From positions 59,469 through 123,468 of the forward strand of contig JNDT01001338.1 in NCBI GenBank assembly GCA_000697055.1: a stretch of 64,000 nucleotides of DNA, written 5' to 3'. This stretch comes from Saksenaea vasiformis B4078 (Eukaryota; Mucoromycota; Mucoromycetes; Mucorales; Saksenaeaceae). Numbering within the stretch: the stretch's first letter is position 1; each line of letters opens with the position of its first letter. The position numbers and the translations under genes were made by a program. The notes under the pieces were generated by a model that saw nothing but the letters and a program-made list of their open reading frames with translations, was not told where the DNA came from and ran no database searches. This document shows positions 1 to 11,349 of this stretch, piece by piece.

Positions 1-2
1 TT

Positions 3-185
3 TGGTACCCAATGTATCATCGCCATCATCACCATCAGCAACAGGCGCAACAATCGACAGCCGCGGCTGTAGCGTCTACATTCCATCCTGCCTATGGCTA
101 TTCCGGTGCTTCCCCGCTAATAGATACGACTTATGGACAAACTTACCCAGTTTACCTTACAAATCACTATTATCCCTCTAGGTAA
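3..185 (+). CDS. C-terminal fragment of a His/Gln/Ala-rich protein
   Basis: The frame is open from the left edge of the window and reaches TAA at 183-185, giving about 60 residues. It starts with a His-rich run, then Gln/Ala-rich sequence, then Tyr/Pro/Ser-rich sequence, as in the disordered tails of fungal regulatory proteins. No domain is visible and the family is not recognised. The last codons overlap an excellent 5' splice site (AG|GTAAGT at 180-187). The apparent stop may therefore lie in an intron, with the protein continuing in a downstream exon I could not identify. The 5' end lies outside the window. Confidence 0.45.
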   Translation, partial: WYPMYHRHHHHQQQAQQSTAAAVASTFHPAYGYSGASPLIDTTYGQTYPVYLTNHYYPSR

Positions 186-1068
186 GTTCTGCTTATAGTA
201 CCACGACAGGAAATTCACCGTGCTCTCTACCAGTTATTATGGTCCTTTCAGTTCCCCCTATAGATTTCAATAGATTATTCCAGCTTCATTTTATTCTTTG
301 TATATAGTAGTTTAGTTGTCATTCCCTGCCTTCATAATCGTTATTCCTATACATCCGCATCTATTCTCAGTAAAGATTTTATTGTGGCACAAAAAATGGA
401 AAGCTGAGCCAAAATGGTTAGTCATGACATCGATCTTCACAAAAACATGAGAGATGTCTCGTGAGCAATCTGGAATGTTTATTCGACTCTTTAACACACA
501 CAAACTATGGGCATCATCCTGAAGACATTCGATTTTTTGTTCTTAGTATCGTGGCATATGCGTCGGTACTTTAATTGGATTGAGCTTCAGGGACCTTTTT
601 TGTAAGCTGTGTTGTCTGATGACAGACTCGGGACCCGCTTTAGCAAATCATTCCTAAGCCTATAACAAAGAGAGATAGACGACAAACAAATCAAGAAAGT
701 CGGTATGTAGGAATAGACAGTGCCTTGAGCTTGCGTAAAATAAATGCTGAGGCTCTGCTTTGAAAGGTGGCATGAGGGTAGGGACCCTGAGCACCGGCGG
801 TCTTTTATTTCATGTGCTTATTCGTTTTCACGCCATGCAGACAATAAACGTGGACTTGTGTATGGTTCGATGATCTCTGCAATATAGGCTTTGTTCTTGT
901 CACCTGAGATAAGAGGAAGAAATGGAGAAGAATTGCGTGTTCAGTGATTATCTATCATACCGCGTCATGCGATGAAAGTGATGCGTGCATGATAAAAGGG
1001 CCGCGGTTGGCGTTCCGTCATCTGGTGCGACCTTGACAAGGAATAGCAAGTTTTCTCTCTTGTTCATC
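186..1068. other. Intergenic, no gene recognised
   Basis: Only short spurious frames occur here. The right part is the upstream region of the UMP/CMP kinase. If the splice donor at 182 is used, the first few hundred bases could contain an intron and a last exon of the left-edge gene, but no convincing acceptor-plus-exon was found. Confidence 0.5.
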
Positions 1069-1899
1069 ATGACTACTTCGACATTCGACCCCAAAGACGT
1101 ATTTGTTATTTTTGTCCTCGGTAATGTATAATGAAAACGAAACAGTTCATTTCGTTACTATCTGGCATGGACTGATGGGACTCTACTAGGTGGTCCTGGT
1201 GCTGGCAAAGGCACACAATGTGAAAATATGAAACGCGACTACGATTTCGTTCATCTCTCAGGTACATTAAACTACATGTCTCTTGCATATGTCTAACTCG
1301 CTTGTTTGCCAGCGGGTGACCTACTGCGAGAAGAACAAAAGCGCCCTGATTCCAAGTATGGCGAACTCATCCAAAATTATATTCGCGATGGCCTAATTGT
1401 ACCCATGGAAGTTACCATTGCGTTGCTCGAGAACGCTATGAAGGAGGCGATAGAAAATGAAAATAAGACTCGGTTTCTCATTGATGGATTTCCCCGAAAA
1501 ATGGACCAGGCGGTCAAATTTGAAGAAACTGTAAGCAAACTAATCTGATATCAGATTCATTCAACGCATGAAAATTAGGTCGTTGATTCTAAGTTCGTAT
1601 TGTATTTCGAATGCAGCGAAGAAACTCTGCTGCAACGGCTGCTCAAACGTGGCGAGAGCTCGGGTAGAATTGACGATAACATCGAATCTATCAAAAAGCG
1701 ATTTGAAACGTTTAGAGATACCAGCTATCCAGTCATCGAAGCTTTTGAACAACACAACAAAGTGCGCAAGGTAAAATATATACATGGCTCGAATAGGAAA
1801 CTGGATGCATCTAATTCTTTGGAATTTCAGGTCAACGCGGAGAAATCAATTGACGAGGTTTATGAGGAGGTTAGAAAGGTCCTAAATGCATCATTGTAA
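1069..1899 (+). CDS. URA6: UMP/CMP (uridylate) kinase
   Basis: The enzyme transfers phosphate from ATP to UMP or CMP, giving UDP or CDP for pyrimidine nucleotide supply in cytosol and nucleus. Five exons join in frame: 1069-1120, 1190-1261, 1313-1530, 1579-1770 and 1831-1899, encoding 200 aa, normal for the Ura6/CMPK1 family. The P-loop GGPGAGKGTQC is split by intron 1. It is followed by the NMP-binding segment SAGDLLREE, the DGFPRK motif and the LID segment RGESSGRIDDN. The short LID marks the UMP/CMP kinase branch rather than long-LID adenylate kinase. The ATG at 1069 is chosen because VFVLGGPG follows shortly, as in the family. All introns are 48-69 nt GT-AG. Nothing is missing from the active site. 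An adenylate kinase paralogue is the only realistic alternative. Confidence 0.93.
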
Positions 1900-3022
1900 G
1901 ATTGAAAGGAAGACAATAAATGATTATGGATTTTATGCTATGCTTATTGCGTTCTGAAAAAGCTAGCTAGAAGCTTGTTGTTGATAGAAAGATGATTTTT
2001 CAGCGTAGTTGTGTCCTGAATGTGTCACAGATATCTGGCTATGTCAGTTGGATCCTATCGTCAACTATCTGTCTGCAACGGAGAACGGAATAACAGTACT
2101 GTGTGTGTACGTGTGCCCACGTGCGCGTGTTGCATGTCAGACTGAAATTATTGGATTGGATAAGCATATCTGCAGTACAACTATCCAAGCGAACGGGCTC
2201 AACATAGTAACATATGGCGTATATCTTGATTAGAGAAATCCACCACTATGCTTGTCACGCAACTACTACACTAGATGGAAAGGCACTCCAACTATGAAGT
2301 GATAACATAAGCTTTTCAAAAGATTCACATGGTACCACGTCGTTGGATTCGTAAATTTAGTCATGTTCTGTCAAAAGGAGTACAAGCAGTATCAGCTGTG
2401 CACAAAGTAGTTCTTATTCATATACCAGGTAATTTCAAAGATTGCGACAGAACAAAAGGTGTAAATCGAACCGAGTATCGACTTTACATCATTCAAAGAA
2501 GTCATGTCCCGATTGAATGTACAACCTTGTCATCTGTGGCAATTGTTAGTTTCGTTTATGCAGCTAAGATCAGGCGTTGTATATTGCACTACGCTTGTTT
2601 TCTTCCCCATTTACTCCTGGACAGGGGTCTGTGGTTGTTGTGGATATCCAACGTGAGGGGTAAGCCGGTTATTTCTCAATTTACAGGTAGCATTGACAAT
2701 AAAACCGAATGACAAGGATGATACACACCCATTCACACAACATAGACAGGTAGAGCAAAAGAGAAAGGAAAGGAGGTGCAGGAGCAAACACAACCAAAAG
2801 GGACGAATGTTGTCCCTTTGTAATTCTAAATTTATGCACCCGACTGTGTTTCCCTCCTATCAGACTAACAAATGGATCGTGCCGATTTCAATCGAACGGA
2901 TAAGGGTCGGAAAAATGATTGATATTCTACCCGAGAGACGTTAGATAAAGATTCGAGAATCACTAAGTACGTTCATCTTATAAAAAGATGCCAGATTTTT
3001 TTTGGTGAAGATCATCATTAAC
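1900..3022. other. Intergenic, no gene recognised
   Basis: Several open frames occur (for example 2329-2712 on +) but none shows a domain, plausible exon structure or family resemblance. There is a short GT-rich patch near 2100-2130. The right end is the promoter of the next gene. Confidence 0.5.
2979..2986 (+). promoter_or_regulatory. TATA-box candidate
   Basis: The string TATAAAAA lies about 37 bp upstream of the ATG at 3023. The position suits a TATA box with a very short 5' leader. This is positional inference only. Confidence 0.35.
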
Positions 3023-3676
3023 ATGAAGTTAAGCATCTTTGTTGTCTTATTGGCCATTATTACCCTGACTTGCATGCATTGCACGGCAGCTGCTGAAGGT
3101 GGGCATTCCTCTAGATGATCCTATCACTGATTTTGTGGCGTAAGATTACGAAGACGGGCAGTATGACGAGGACAGCGACCGTCGCTGGGCTCAATTAGCC
3201 GATGACATGAATCCTGGACATGGTCGCGGTGCAAGTGGCAATCGCGATATTCTGGCTGCCACCCCTACATCACCCTGGCTATCCTCCAATGACGGGATCA
3301 GCTTGAATGGTGGTAGGCCTTCCAACTCTTCCACAAAAGAACAAACCTAACTAACCTATATATTGCGTTTTCTGCAGCTGCAGCTGGCACCTATGCCTCC
3401 AGCGCCAGTGGACCGCTACATACACCACCTCCCAGATTTCCTGGTGGAATAGGCGCTGTGGGCGGTCCCGGAGGTCCTGGTGGGCCTGGTCCTGGACCGT
3501 TTGGACCTGGAGGACCGGGAGGGCCTGGAGGGCCTGGAGGAGTTGGAGTATTTGGAGGACCTGGTATGATGGGAAACGATAACCGAGGTCCATATGGTAG
3601 ATCGGCCGCTCACCGCGTGGACATCCCTATTGTCCTTGCGTTATTTTTGACTACCAGCTTGTTCTTTATCATTTAA
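3023..3676 (+). CDS. Secreted Gly/Pro-rich protein, probably GPI-anchored
   Basis: Three exons (3023-3098, 3145-3312, 3378-3676) join in frame to 180 aa. The first exon is a clear signal peptide (MKLSIFVVLLAIITLTCMHC then TAAA). An acidic segment (DYEDGQYDEDSD) follows, then a spacer. Exon 3 holds a GGPGGPGGPG-type repeat of about 45 residues. The C-terminus is a hydrophobic stretch (IVLALFLTTSLFFII) ending at the stop, preceded by small residues (SAA), which fits a GPI-attachment signal. It is probably a cell-surface structural or wall protein. The first intron uses a weak donor (gtgggc). No enzymatic domain is visible and the exact family is not recognised. It lies upstream of another small secreted protein on the same strand, though each has its own promoter-like region. 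Confidence 0.65.
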
Positions 3677-4041
3677 ACACCCCTCCATCAATGTAATCTG
3701 GTTTATATTTACCAACTTAATACATTTTTATACTCTTTTCAAAGTTCCCAGACAGTAGGCTATTTTGACGCACAAAGTTGACAGCCTTTTCGAAAACACA
3801 GATGGCGACTGATTTTCTTATCATCCTTTTAACGATGAAGGAGTCATTTGATTCTGTTTTCTATATCATTAGTTGGTTCTTTCTCGCCATAACTTAGCTG
3901 TTGTGTTGTCAAATTTCGAATTCCCACTCCACGGGGATAAGAGGAAAAACAGCAGCGTTTCTGTCTTGCTTCGCTTGGATATACTCTATGATGGATTTTA
4001 AAGGCAGTTGCAGATCCAGGGCTCTCCTTAGATTTTTCAGA

Positions 4042-4130
4042 TATAAAGAGCAACGCTCCTTTGCCCCCTTATCTTTTTTTTTCTTTCATCGTCTTTTTTG
4101 TTACTTTTTTTTTCCCTTTTACCTAATTAT
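4042..4130 (+). promoter_or_regulatory. Promoter candidate: TATAAAG plus pyrimidine tract
   Basis: TATAAAG at 4042-4048 is followed by a strongly T/C-rich stretch to about 4130, just before the ATG at 4151. A TATA box plus CT-rich leader is common in highly expressed fungal genes. Confidence 0.4.
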
Positions 4131-4150
4131 ACACCTCTTTAATTACAGAA

Positions 4151-4797
4151 ATGAAGGTCCTGGTACTCTTCTCTTTTCTCGCTGTTGCTAGTATAGCGAG
4201 CGTTTCTGGTCAATTAACGGCTCCAACAAGGAACTACAACGTCACCAGCCCCGTCAGTAACGGCCCCTACGTGGTTGGACAGATCCTGCCTTGTACTTAT
4301 CGTCTCTTTTCCGATGTGGATAGTTCAGGTAAATAAATAAATAAATGTTGATATCTCGATTTAAACTAAGCATGGTTATAGCTTTGAATCTCCAAATTGT
4401 ACTAGAACCTGTCAGTGTGGCAGTAGCATCGAATAATACGACGTTGATTATTGCAGACAAGGCTGATGTCTCGAAAACGGAAGCCTTTGTGAAACATGAT
4501 GGCAATCTGACTTACTATGAACATTCAATCAACTTCAATATCCCTCCAACGGTCAAGGCGGGAAACTACAAGGTACTCTTCATGGATAAATCTACCAATA
4601 CCCAGCTGGCAATTCCTATCGAAGTCCGTCCTGCCGCTGTCCTCACGCCGTCGACTGCCAGGCCTGCAGCTACTGGTGGAGTTGGGCAACCGCAAGGACC
4701 TGCGAGCATTTTTGCAAAGGCTTCGGCTTCCCGGTCCTCCGTTGAAAGAACTGCTGTTGCTCTTGTAATTGTAGCGGCGGTGGCCTTTATGCTATAG
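4151..4797 (+). CDS. Kre9/Knh1-like secreted GPI-type surface protein
   Basis: Two exons (4151-4328, 4382-4797) give 197 aa. The N-terminus is a signal peptide (MKVLVLFSFLAVASIASVSG). The body resembles the N-terminal domain of the Kre9/Knh1 or Ser-Thr-rich GPI-anchored family: an Ig-like beta fold with a 'GQILPCTYRL' start and a 'NYKVLFMDKSTNTQLAIPI' end. An Ala/Ser/Pro/Thr linker and a terminal hydrophobic segment (VALVIVAAVAFML) at the stop suggest a GPI signal. Members act at the fungal wall and are linked to beta-glucan assembly or surface coating. N-x-S/T sequons (NVTS, NNTT, NLTY) fit secretion. The family call is from pattern memory, so the function is inferred. A single 53-nt intron splits the gene after the DVDSS segment. 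Confidence 0.7.
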
Positions 4798-5669
4798 ATC
4801 AAATGTGTTCCGAGAGTCTTTGTCTTTTTTTTTCCTGTGCCTGTCCATCGCTTTCTCTCTTTCTCTACGTACGTATACGTGTGTGAGCTCGCCTTTGTTC
4901 GCATGTATGTGTGTTTTGTGTGTGCGTATGTGCGTGTGTGTATGAATGTCCGTGTATGTGTGTACGTATACGAACATCATGAAGAAAAAGGGGTTTTCAT
5001 TTCTTTTAAAAAATATAACAAAAAAAAAGAAAAAAAAGGAAAGAAAAGAAAAAGAGCGTGCATGTACCAGTATTGTTTATTGAATCAACCTTTACGTTAC
5101 TCTAAAATAAATCTTTACGTTCATGAAGAGCCAGGCGTGGAATGACATAAGAAATACAGGCTTCTTCATCAGTCCCAAATACACATCCTTAGTGTGTAAC
5201 AACGACGACAGTCTCCAATACCTCTTGCAAGTCGTCAGACTTCATTGATAATCTCTAATATTACTTGCACACCGTATTTTACTTCATTCTAACAATAACG
5301 TGTTTCATGCACCGGCAAAAAGGACACAGTTGAACAAAGAAAATTTACAGACCCATGGTTTGAAACGGGGCGTGCTCTCAAAACGAGGCACATGATAGTA
5401 AAGCTTTCATTCAGCTCAACCATCGACTTTCAACTTGAATGCGGGTTATCAGGGTAGCTTTACCAGATAGTATATGTGCGATGTCAGGAAGCACGCCGTC
5501 AGTGAATGTGACGTGTATTCAAATCATGCGCTCTGAACACAGCGCAAGGAAAAAAGGAAGACCAGTTTTAACCCTTCTTGGCGACCAACAAAAGAAGAGC
5601 GAGCAGCTTTGCATAAATTAACTTACTTCAAAGAAACTTCACGCATAACGGAAATATATCTGAAAAGTC
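4798..5669. other. Intergenic with low-complexity DNA
   Basis: A GT-rich microsatellite-like tract occupies about 4867-4971, followed by an A-rich purine tract (about 4980-5060). The remainder shows no recognisable gene and holds the 3' flank of the Kre9-like gene and the upstream region of SNX4. Confidence 0.5.
4867..4971. repeat. Degenerate GT/TATG microsatellite
   Basis: Imperfect alternation of TGTG, TATG and GTGCG units over about 105 bp, purine/pyrimidine alternating. It can be read as open frames on both strands but is not coding. Confidence 0.7.
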
Positions 5670-7632
5670 ATGACGGAATCTAACGACTTCAAGCATGTTC
5701 CTTGGGAAGGACAAAGTGATGTTGACCTTTCCCATGACCACACTGTCGAGAACCCGCTGTCAGGCAACGATACCATTGACCAGCCGTTGGCGTTTTATAC
5801 TGAAGAAACTAATACAGCTGAGGTAGTTATGCTTTTTGCTTGTCTGTCACTGTCACCTCAACATTCTCGTAGAATGTGCCAAATTCCCCGCTATCTCCTC
5901 CAGCACGAATGGATGTAGACATATCGGAAGATCCAAGTACCGAATCACAACCTGCAACGTTTCATGAAGTGTCCACCGCGGACTTATCTGCTACTGAAGA
6001 GCTTATGGATTGGAAAGTCATAAGCGTTGGTCAGCCTCAGAAAGAGAATGATACTCAACATGGCCCTTTTGTGTCCTATCTCATTCAGTCCGAAGTAGGT
6101 AGAACTTATCGAGAAAAATTACAGTTTTACTTTTCTTTCTTGCATAGAAAGGATCGGTGCGTCGACGCTTCCAAGATTTTGTTTGGCTGTATAATGTCCT
6201 GTACATGGAATTCGCTGCAAGTTTTGTACCTCCACTTCCTGATAAACATCGCATGGGTAAATTAAACGGAAAAAGAAAAAAGTACTCGCAAGAAGCAAAA
6301 AATAACAAGAATGCTAGAATATGTAAAGGGGGATCGCTTCGGATCGGACTTTATTGAAAAACGGCGAGTGAGGTAAAGGAAGACAATGGCTGTTACTAGA
6401 AATTCATACCGTTATGCAGTCTTGAGAGATTTCTTCATCGTGTAGCACGCCATCCAATTTTGGGACGAACAGACCTCTTCAGAAAGTTCTTGGAATCATC
6501 TGACTTTGTAAGTTGTTCTGTTTAGTTACCTGCTCTGATCGATTAGAATGATGCATCGGCGCGAGCACTGAGGGAAGGACAAGAAACAATTATTGACGCG
6601 ATCGGCGATTCTCTATTAAATGCATTTGCAAAAATTCGAAAACCAGACGAACGATTTGTGCAAATGAAGGAGCGTAACGAACGATTGGGAGAAAATTTAG
6701 ATTTACTCGAAAAAACGCTGGCGAGGACAAATAAGCGTACAGAAGGTAAATAGCAGGAGGATTTTGCAGTTGGTTAACAAAAGTTTAGATTTAGTTGGGG
6801 ACTACGGCGAATTCGCTAACAGTATTCGGGGCCTTGCCCAATTGGAGAAATCCTTGGAAGAGCCTTTGACAGAGTTTGCAAAGGGTGTAGATAAATATTC
6901 TGGAAATATGAAAGCAATGGTGAGAAATGGGTAGTATGTGTGCACTCAAGACATGGGAAGGTTGAGAATGCCGTTGTAATCACATGAGCTATAGTTGACC
7001 CATGACAACAACTGGCTAGGCGAGATTCATGATTATATGGCGTACTACAGTATTGTCAAGGTAAAAAGGGAGTTTAACTGCATTATCTTGTACTCAACAT
7101 ATATGACGAAAGGGTGTCCTGAAAATCCGGGATCAGAAACAGCTGGACTATGAAGAGCTGATGGATTACCACTTGTCTTCGGTCAAAGAGAGGGAAAGGA
7201 CCTTACATCCACGTGCAGGCGATCTTGCAGGATTCCTTACTGGAAAAATCAATGAAGTACGTGGTGCTGACTTGGACAAGATCAAACGGGAAAAATTACT
7301 ACATTTGGATGATCGTCTCAAAAAGGTAGACTGGAAACCGGCAGAATGGCGCAAATTCTAAAAGAAACGATTAGCTGCGAAAGGAAGTTGAGCGAACGAA
7401 AAAGGAATCATTGGATTTCTCTGATCAGGTGCTGAAGGAAGAAAGGTTCTTCAAACGCAACAAAGAAATTGAAATGCGTGAAGCATTAAAAAGCTACACC
7501 GATGGAAAAGTGAATTTTTACCAAGAGGTAACACAAATAAGAAAGACAACGTACTTAAAGATCGTATAGGGTATCCATGTATGGCGCGAAGTTGTGCAGG
7601 CATTGGAACAATTGAATCCAGACAGCTGTTAA
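5670..7632 (+). CDS. SNX4: Sorting nexin 4 (PX-BAR protein, Atg24-type)
   Basis: Snx4 binds PI3P on endosomes, tubulates membranes through its BAR domain, and returns cargo to the Golgi; it also works in selective autophagy. Eleven exons join without a frame break: 5670-5822, 5873-6094, 6148-6256, 6318-6372, 6420-6507, 6547-6745, 6789-6919, 6995-7060, 7113-7325, 7375-7527 and 7570-7632 (483 aa). An acidic N-terminal tail (about 1-95) precedes the PX domain. That domain carries the PI3P signature VRRRFQDFVWL, the PPLPDKHRM loop and the FIEKRRVSLERFLHRVARHP helix. The BAR region follows, with long charged helices (KERNERLGENLDLLEKTLAR, HPRAGDLAGFLTGKINEVRG) and ends LEQLNPDSC. It faces the PsuG-like gene tail to tail, 209 bp away. 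The N-terminal start is the first ATG giving an open exon; tail length varies in the family. Confidence 0.92.
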
Positions 7633-7841
7633 TGAGAATTCATTAGACAAACTAAATTAAACTCGATTATCTTAAATATTCGGTTTTTTTTTTTTACATT
7701 GCTGTCGTAACGGTAGCTACTATTTGCGTAGATGGATAAAGACCTCTGTATTGTCTTAAGCTTGAGTTCTTGATGATCATGTGTTGTTTATTGAACGAAA
7801 TTTTTATGCTAATATCTTTCCAACAACCTGTATCTATGAAT

Positions 7842-9369
7842 TCAGTTCCACTTGCGAAGTTTTGACAACTCGACCGCCATTTGTCCACCAATTCTAGCGT
7901 TATTTTTTACAAGCGCAATATCTTTATGAGAGAGTGAGTGGTGATAGTGACACAGCGAAATCCATATCACTTACTGGCAGCGAGCGAGTCACCTTTGGTG
8001 AGTTCTGCAACACGTTTTAACAGAACAGGAGTTTCTTCCTTTCCCGTAACGCCCTTTGCCCTGATACACAACAGTTGAGCTGCTGTTGACGTGTAGCTGC
8101 ATCTTCCGTTTTACCTTGCTTCCTGCACTGCCGTTTCAATCGCCGTTTGAATAGAGGATGCATCGGCGGCTGATTCCTCGGGAATAGGAATGGCAAACAC
8201 CATGCCGCTGTTCATTTCAAGCTGATGATTGGCAACTACAACGAATCAGTTTTTGTATGTTTTTCTGAGTCCGTCTTACAGATAGAGCGGGCAGCTTCAG
8301 CAACATCTGATACTTGATTTGGGCTCTGTCAAACAATAAATTGAATAAGAGATGTTGAGTGCAATAAAGCATACCTCGAACCCGCTGCTGGGTACATAGA
8401 ATGCAGGGAAATGCTTGTTGCTACCCAAGGTAGCCACTGTCACACCTTGAGTTTCCTATGATACCAAGAATACGTTAAGCCGGACCAATTTGACATTCTC
8501 AAGGACTTACGAGCACTTCCAACGTCTTCTCGATATCGAGGATGCTCTTGCAACCAGAACAGACGACTGCTACCGGTGTCTTCCCAAGTTCCATCAAGTC
8601 GGCGCTAATATCAAAGGCTATTTTTCCAATAGATGTAAGGCGGAGGACCAGCTAACATGGTGTGCTTACATTCAGAAGCCCCTCTATGGACACCACCGAT
8701 ACCCCCAGTAACGAATAGTGGAATGCCTGCAGCTCTTGCTAGGAACATGGTACTGGCTACGGTCGTGGCTCCAGGAATTTTCTTCGTATTATTGGAAAAA
8801 ATGATCAGATCAAGGGCTTTTTTTAAGTTCCCTTACCTGAGCTAAAACAACAGGAAGATCACGTCGCGAAGTCTTCTGTGCTTTCGGTCCTGTCTTGCCC
8901 AAATGCTCGAGTTTCTCTTCATCCAGACCTTGGGAAAGAAAAGAAAGGTAAGAAATAAGCATGTTTAAAGTTAGTCTCGCCTTACCAATATGCACCTTGC
9001 CGCCCAACAAAGCGATGGTGGCGGGAATAGCGCCCTGTTCGCGGATAATGGATTCGACCGAACGCGCGCATTCAACATTTTGCGGATATGGCATACCTAA
9101 GCAAAGAACTTTAAGTGCTTGTTGCGTGCATCGCGTTTACCATGGCTAATGATGGTCGATTCCAGAGCGACAACTGGGCCCTTGTCCTGAATGGCTTGCT
9201 TCACTTCGGGAGTGATTACAAACTGGTTCGATGTGGCAAGTGGGTGAAAGAAGCGGACATGAGCGCGGCGAGGAAGTAGGCGAAGGGAACGAGCAAGCAT
9301 GGGTGAAACAGCAAATTGGACGTCACTTGACTGATCCCTGCATTGTACCGCTGCGTTTCCTCGCATCAT
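7842..9369 (-). CDS. psuG: Pseudouridine-5'-phosphate glycosidase (PsuG / IndA-like)
   Basis: PsuG enzymes cleave pseudouridine 5'-phosphate reversibly to uracil and ribose 5-phosphate, in pseudouridine salvage. Ten exons run on the minus strand: 9369-9141, 9096-8986, 8928-8837, 8781-8670, 8617-8511, 8455-8375, 8325-8280, 8235-8115, 8060-7975 and 7921-7842 (354 aa). Family motifs occur in order: [109 protein letters not shown] and [19 protein letters not shown] second start at 9300 ([18 protein letters not shown]) would give 331 aa with a mitochondrial-type presequence and may be the real one. No PfkB-type pseudouridine kinase domain is fused downstream, although such fusions are known in other fungi. 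Confidence 0.9.
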
Positions 9370-9958
9370 TCGGGGCAGCTTCAGTTTAAGCAGCGAATCT
9401 CAGCGAGACTCTAGGACTGGGCCTTGTGCCTTGACAGGGGCAACTGAATTGGCCACTGCTACGCAGTACCAATCGCTTTCTTTTTATATAACATCCACGT
9501 CGACGTCCATTTGGTCTTAGTTCTGTCTGTTGAGTTATCATTTGTTTTCTAGAACCTACATGTCCCTACTAAGCTCTTCCGCAAATTCGGTGTTCTTTCA
9601 CCAGATGCGAAAATTTATTCCGTTTCCCATACGCTTCTGCGTCGGCATAAGATCCATAAAAAGCTCTGTGAGCATCTTAAAGGGCCTGACCCTGTATTAC
9701 TTTAAGTCCTCGGTAAACCGTTCATCAAAACGGCTGCCACAATTGCGTGGCTACTCTCTTTGAGATAAGTTAAGGTGACAATTAAGTATCAACCCCGTCT
9801 ACTAGTTACAAACTCTTTTATGCTGCTCGAACAAATTTCGCGTCCGCTGATGGACCAATTTCATGCAAGTAAAAGCTTATGTATTAATGATGCGTATTCA
9901 TGGGAGCGTTAAATTTATTCGGGGTAGTAATGTATAAGAAAGCATACAATAAACGATA
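9370..9958. other. Intergenic, no gene recognised
   Basis: This holds the upstream region of the PsuG-like gene and the 3' flank of the Bem46-like gene, both on the minus strand. An open frame on + (9530-9763) shows no domain and no family resemblance. Confidence 0.5.
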
Positions 9959-11001
9959 TTATTGCAAGTCAAGTGTTTTGTTTATAAAGTCCCGTAATGC
10001 TTTCTTATAAGCGCTTGGTTCTGCTGTGAACATATCCATATGTGTTGCTCTAGGAAATTCAACGAACTCGCGGTATCTCGTACCTGTAGCGTTGGCGTAC
10101 AGTGCGCGCATTTGAGCGGATGGCACAATTTCATCTTTGTTAGAAGAGAGGAATAAGACTGGTGCCTGCAATCTTGGAATCTTCTCCAAACTTTTCCAAT
10201 GATTCCATAAGAACGCTTTTGCGATCAAAGGATATGGCGTGTAACGAGGATAAATAGCCTGTACCATCGCCTGAATGCTTGTATACGTGTTTTCTACAAT
10301 GACACCTTGGACTGAAGCATCCTGACAAACGTCAATCGCTACAGCGCCCCCGAGACTGTGGCCATAGACATAAGTAGGCCTTCCAGGATATTGTTGGTGT
10401 GCAAACTCGAGAATGGCCCGGGCATCCTTTTTCAATCCTCTTTCAGACGCTCTGCCAGACGAACTACCAAAACCGCGATAACAAATCCCAACAATGGTAA
10501 GATTTGGGACAGCGTCTACCATCGTTTTAAACAACGGTAATCGGTGGATCATGTTCCCAGCATTCCTGCAAATGAAAATTGTAGCGTACTTCTGCGAACT
10601 CCAAAATTGTGTAATCTCTTTACCCTTGAAAGTAAACCATGATTGGGCCTTGTCTTACGCCGGGACGACTTCCCACAAATCCGTGGAGCTGTTTCCGGTC
10701 ATTCGTCCACACGATCTGCTCCCTGATCTCTAGCGGAAACGCCGGATCGTGGACATAGGTCTCATGTCGTGAGCCATACGGGATATAACCCAAATAGATA
10801 AGTTTATTTTGAAAGGCGATCATCATGAGGCACTAATGAACAGAACAATGCTTTCTTGTTGGATCACATACAGCTGACCTGCTTCAAGTTTTTTACCTTG
10901 TAGGTATAGAGTACTGCAGGGACACCAGTAACAATGAGACCTATCGTGGCCCATGTCGACAGACGTCTCGCCTGACATCGCAAGCCATTGAATGGGAACA
11001 T
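9959..11001 (-). CDS. bem46: Bem46/ABHD13-like alpha/beta hydrolase
   Basis: Three exons (11001-10897, 10832-10624, 10565-9959) give 306 aa. Exon 1 encodes a single N-terminal membrane segment (WATIGLIVTGVPAVLYTYK), typical of membrane-anchored Bem46/ABHD13 proteins. The hydrolase core shows the oxyanion strand QGNAGN, the RGFGSSSG segment, the nucleophile elbow YGHSLGGA, the acid region SSNKDEIVPS and the catalytic His in ATHMDMF. The complete Ser-Asp-His set predicts an active serine hydrolase, probably facing the ER or another endomembrane; its substrate is unknown. The start at 11001 was chosen because it supplies the membrane anchor and joins in phase; the internal Met at 10826 would lose it. 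In fission yeast and Neurospora the family is linked to polarity and ascospore germination, which is family knowledge only. Confidence 0.88.
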
Positions 11002-11349
11002 GGTGATTTTCCCATCGCGCTGTGTGAAACCTGTTTTGCAATGGCGAATGGGAAAGTTATTGGCTCGGTGGCCATATCTTTAGCAGTATATTTTAAATCG
11101 CCGACGTAGGTTTGTTGGGAAAGAGCATGGAGCATGTTTAAGCCGTGCTGCATCTCATGTCCCGGAACTGTGCAATTGCCGTCCAGGTCAGAGAATATCA
11201 GAGCACCTGTGTACGACTTTTTCCCTAATAAAACGAGGGAAAAACTGCTGCATAAAGGACATATACAAAGTGTTTCATATGAACATGGGTTAAAACAGCC
11301 TAGGACTTTAATGATATCTTGATACGATTTTATGAATAGATTTGTACAG

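Noticed and set aside
2329..2712. 127-codon frame on +
   Set aside because: No domain, no plausible promoter or splice partner, atypical composition; treated as chance.
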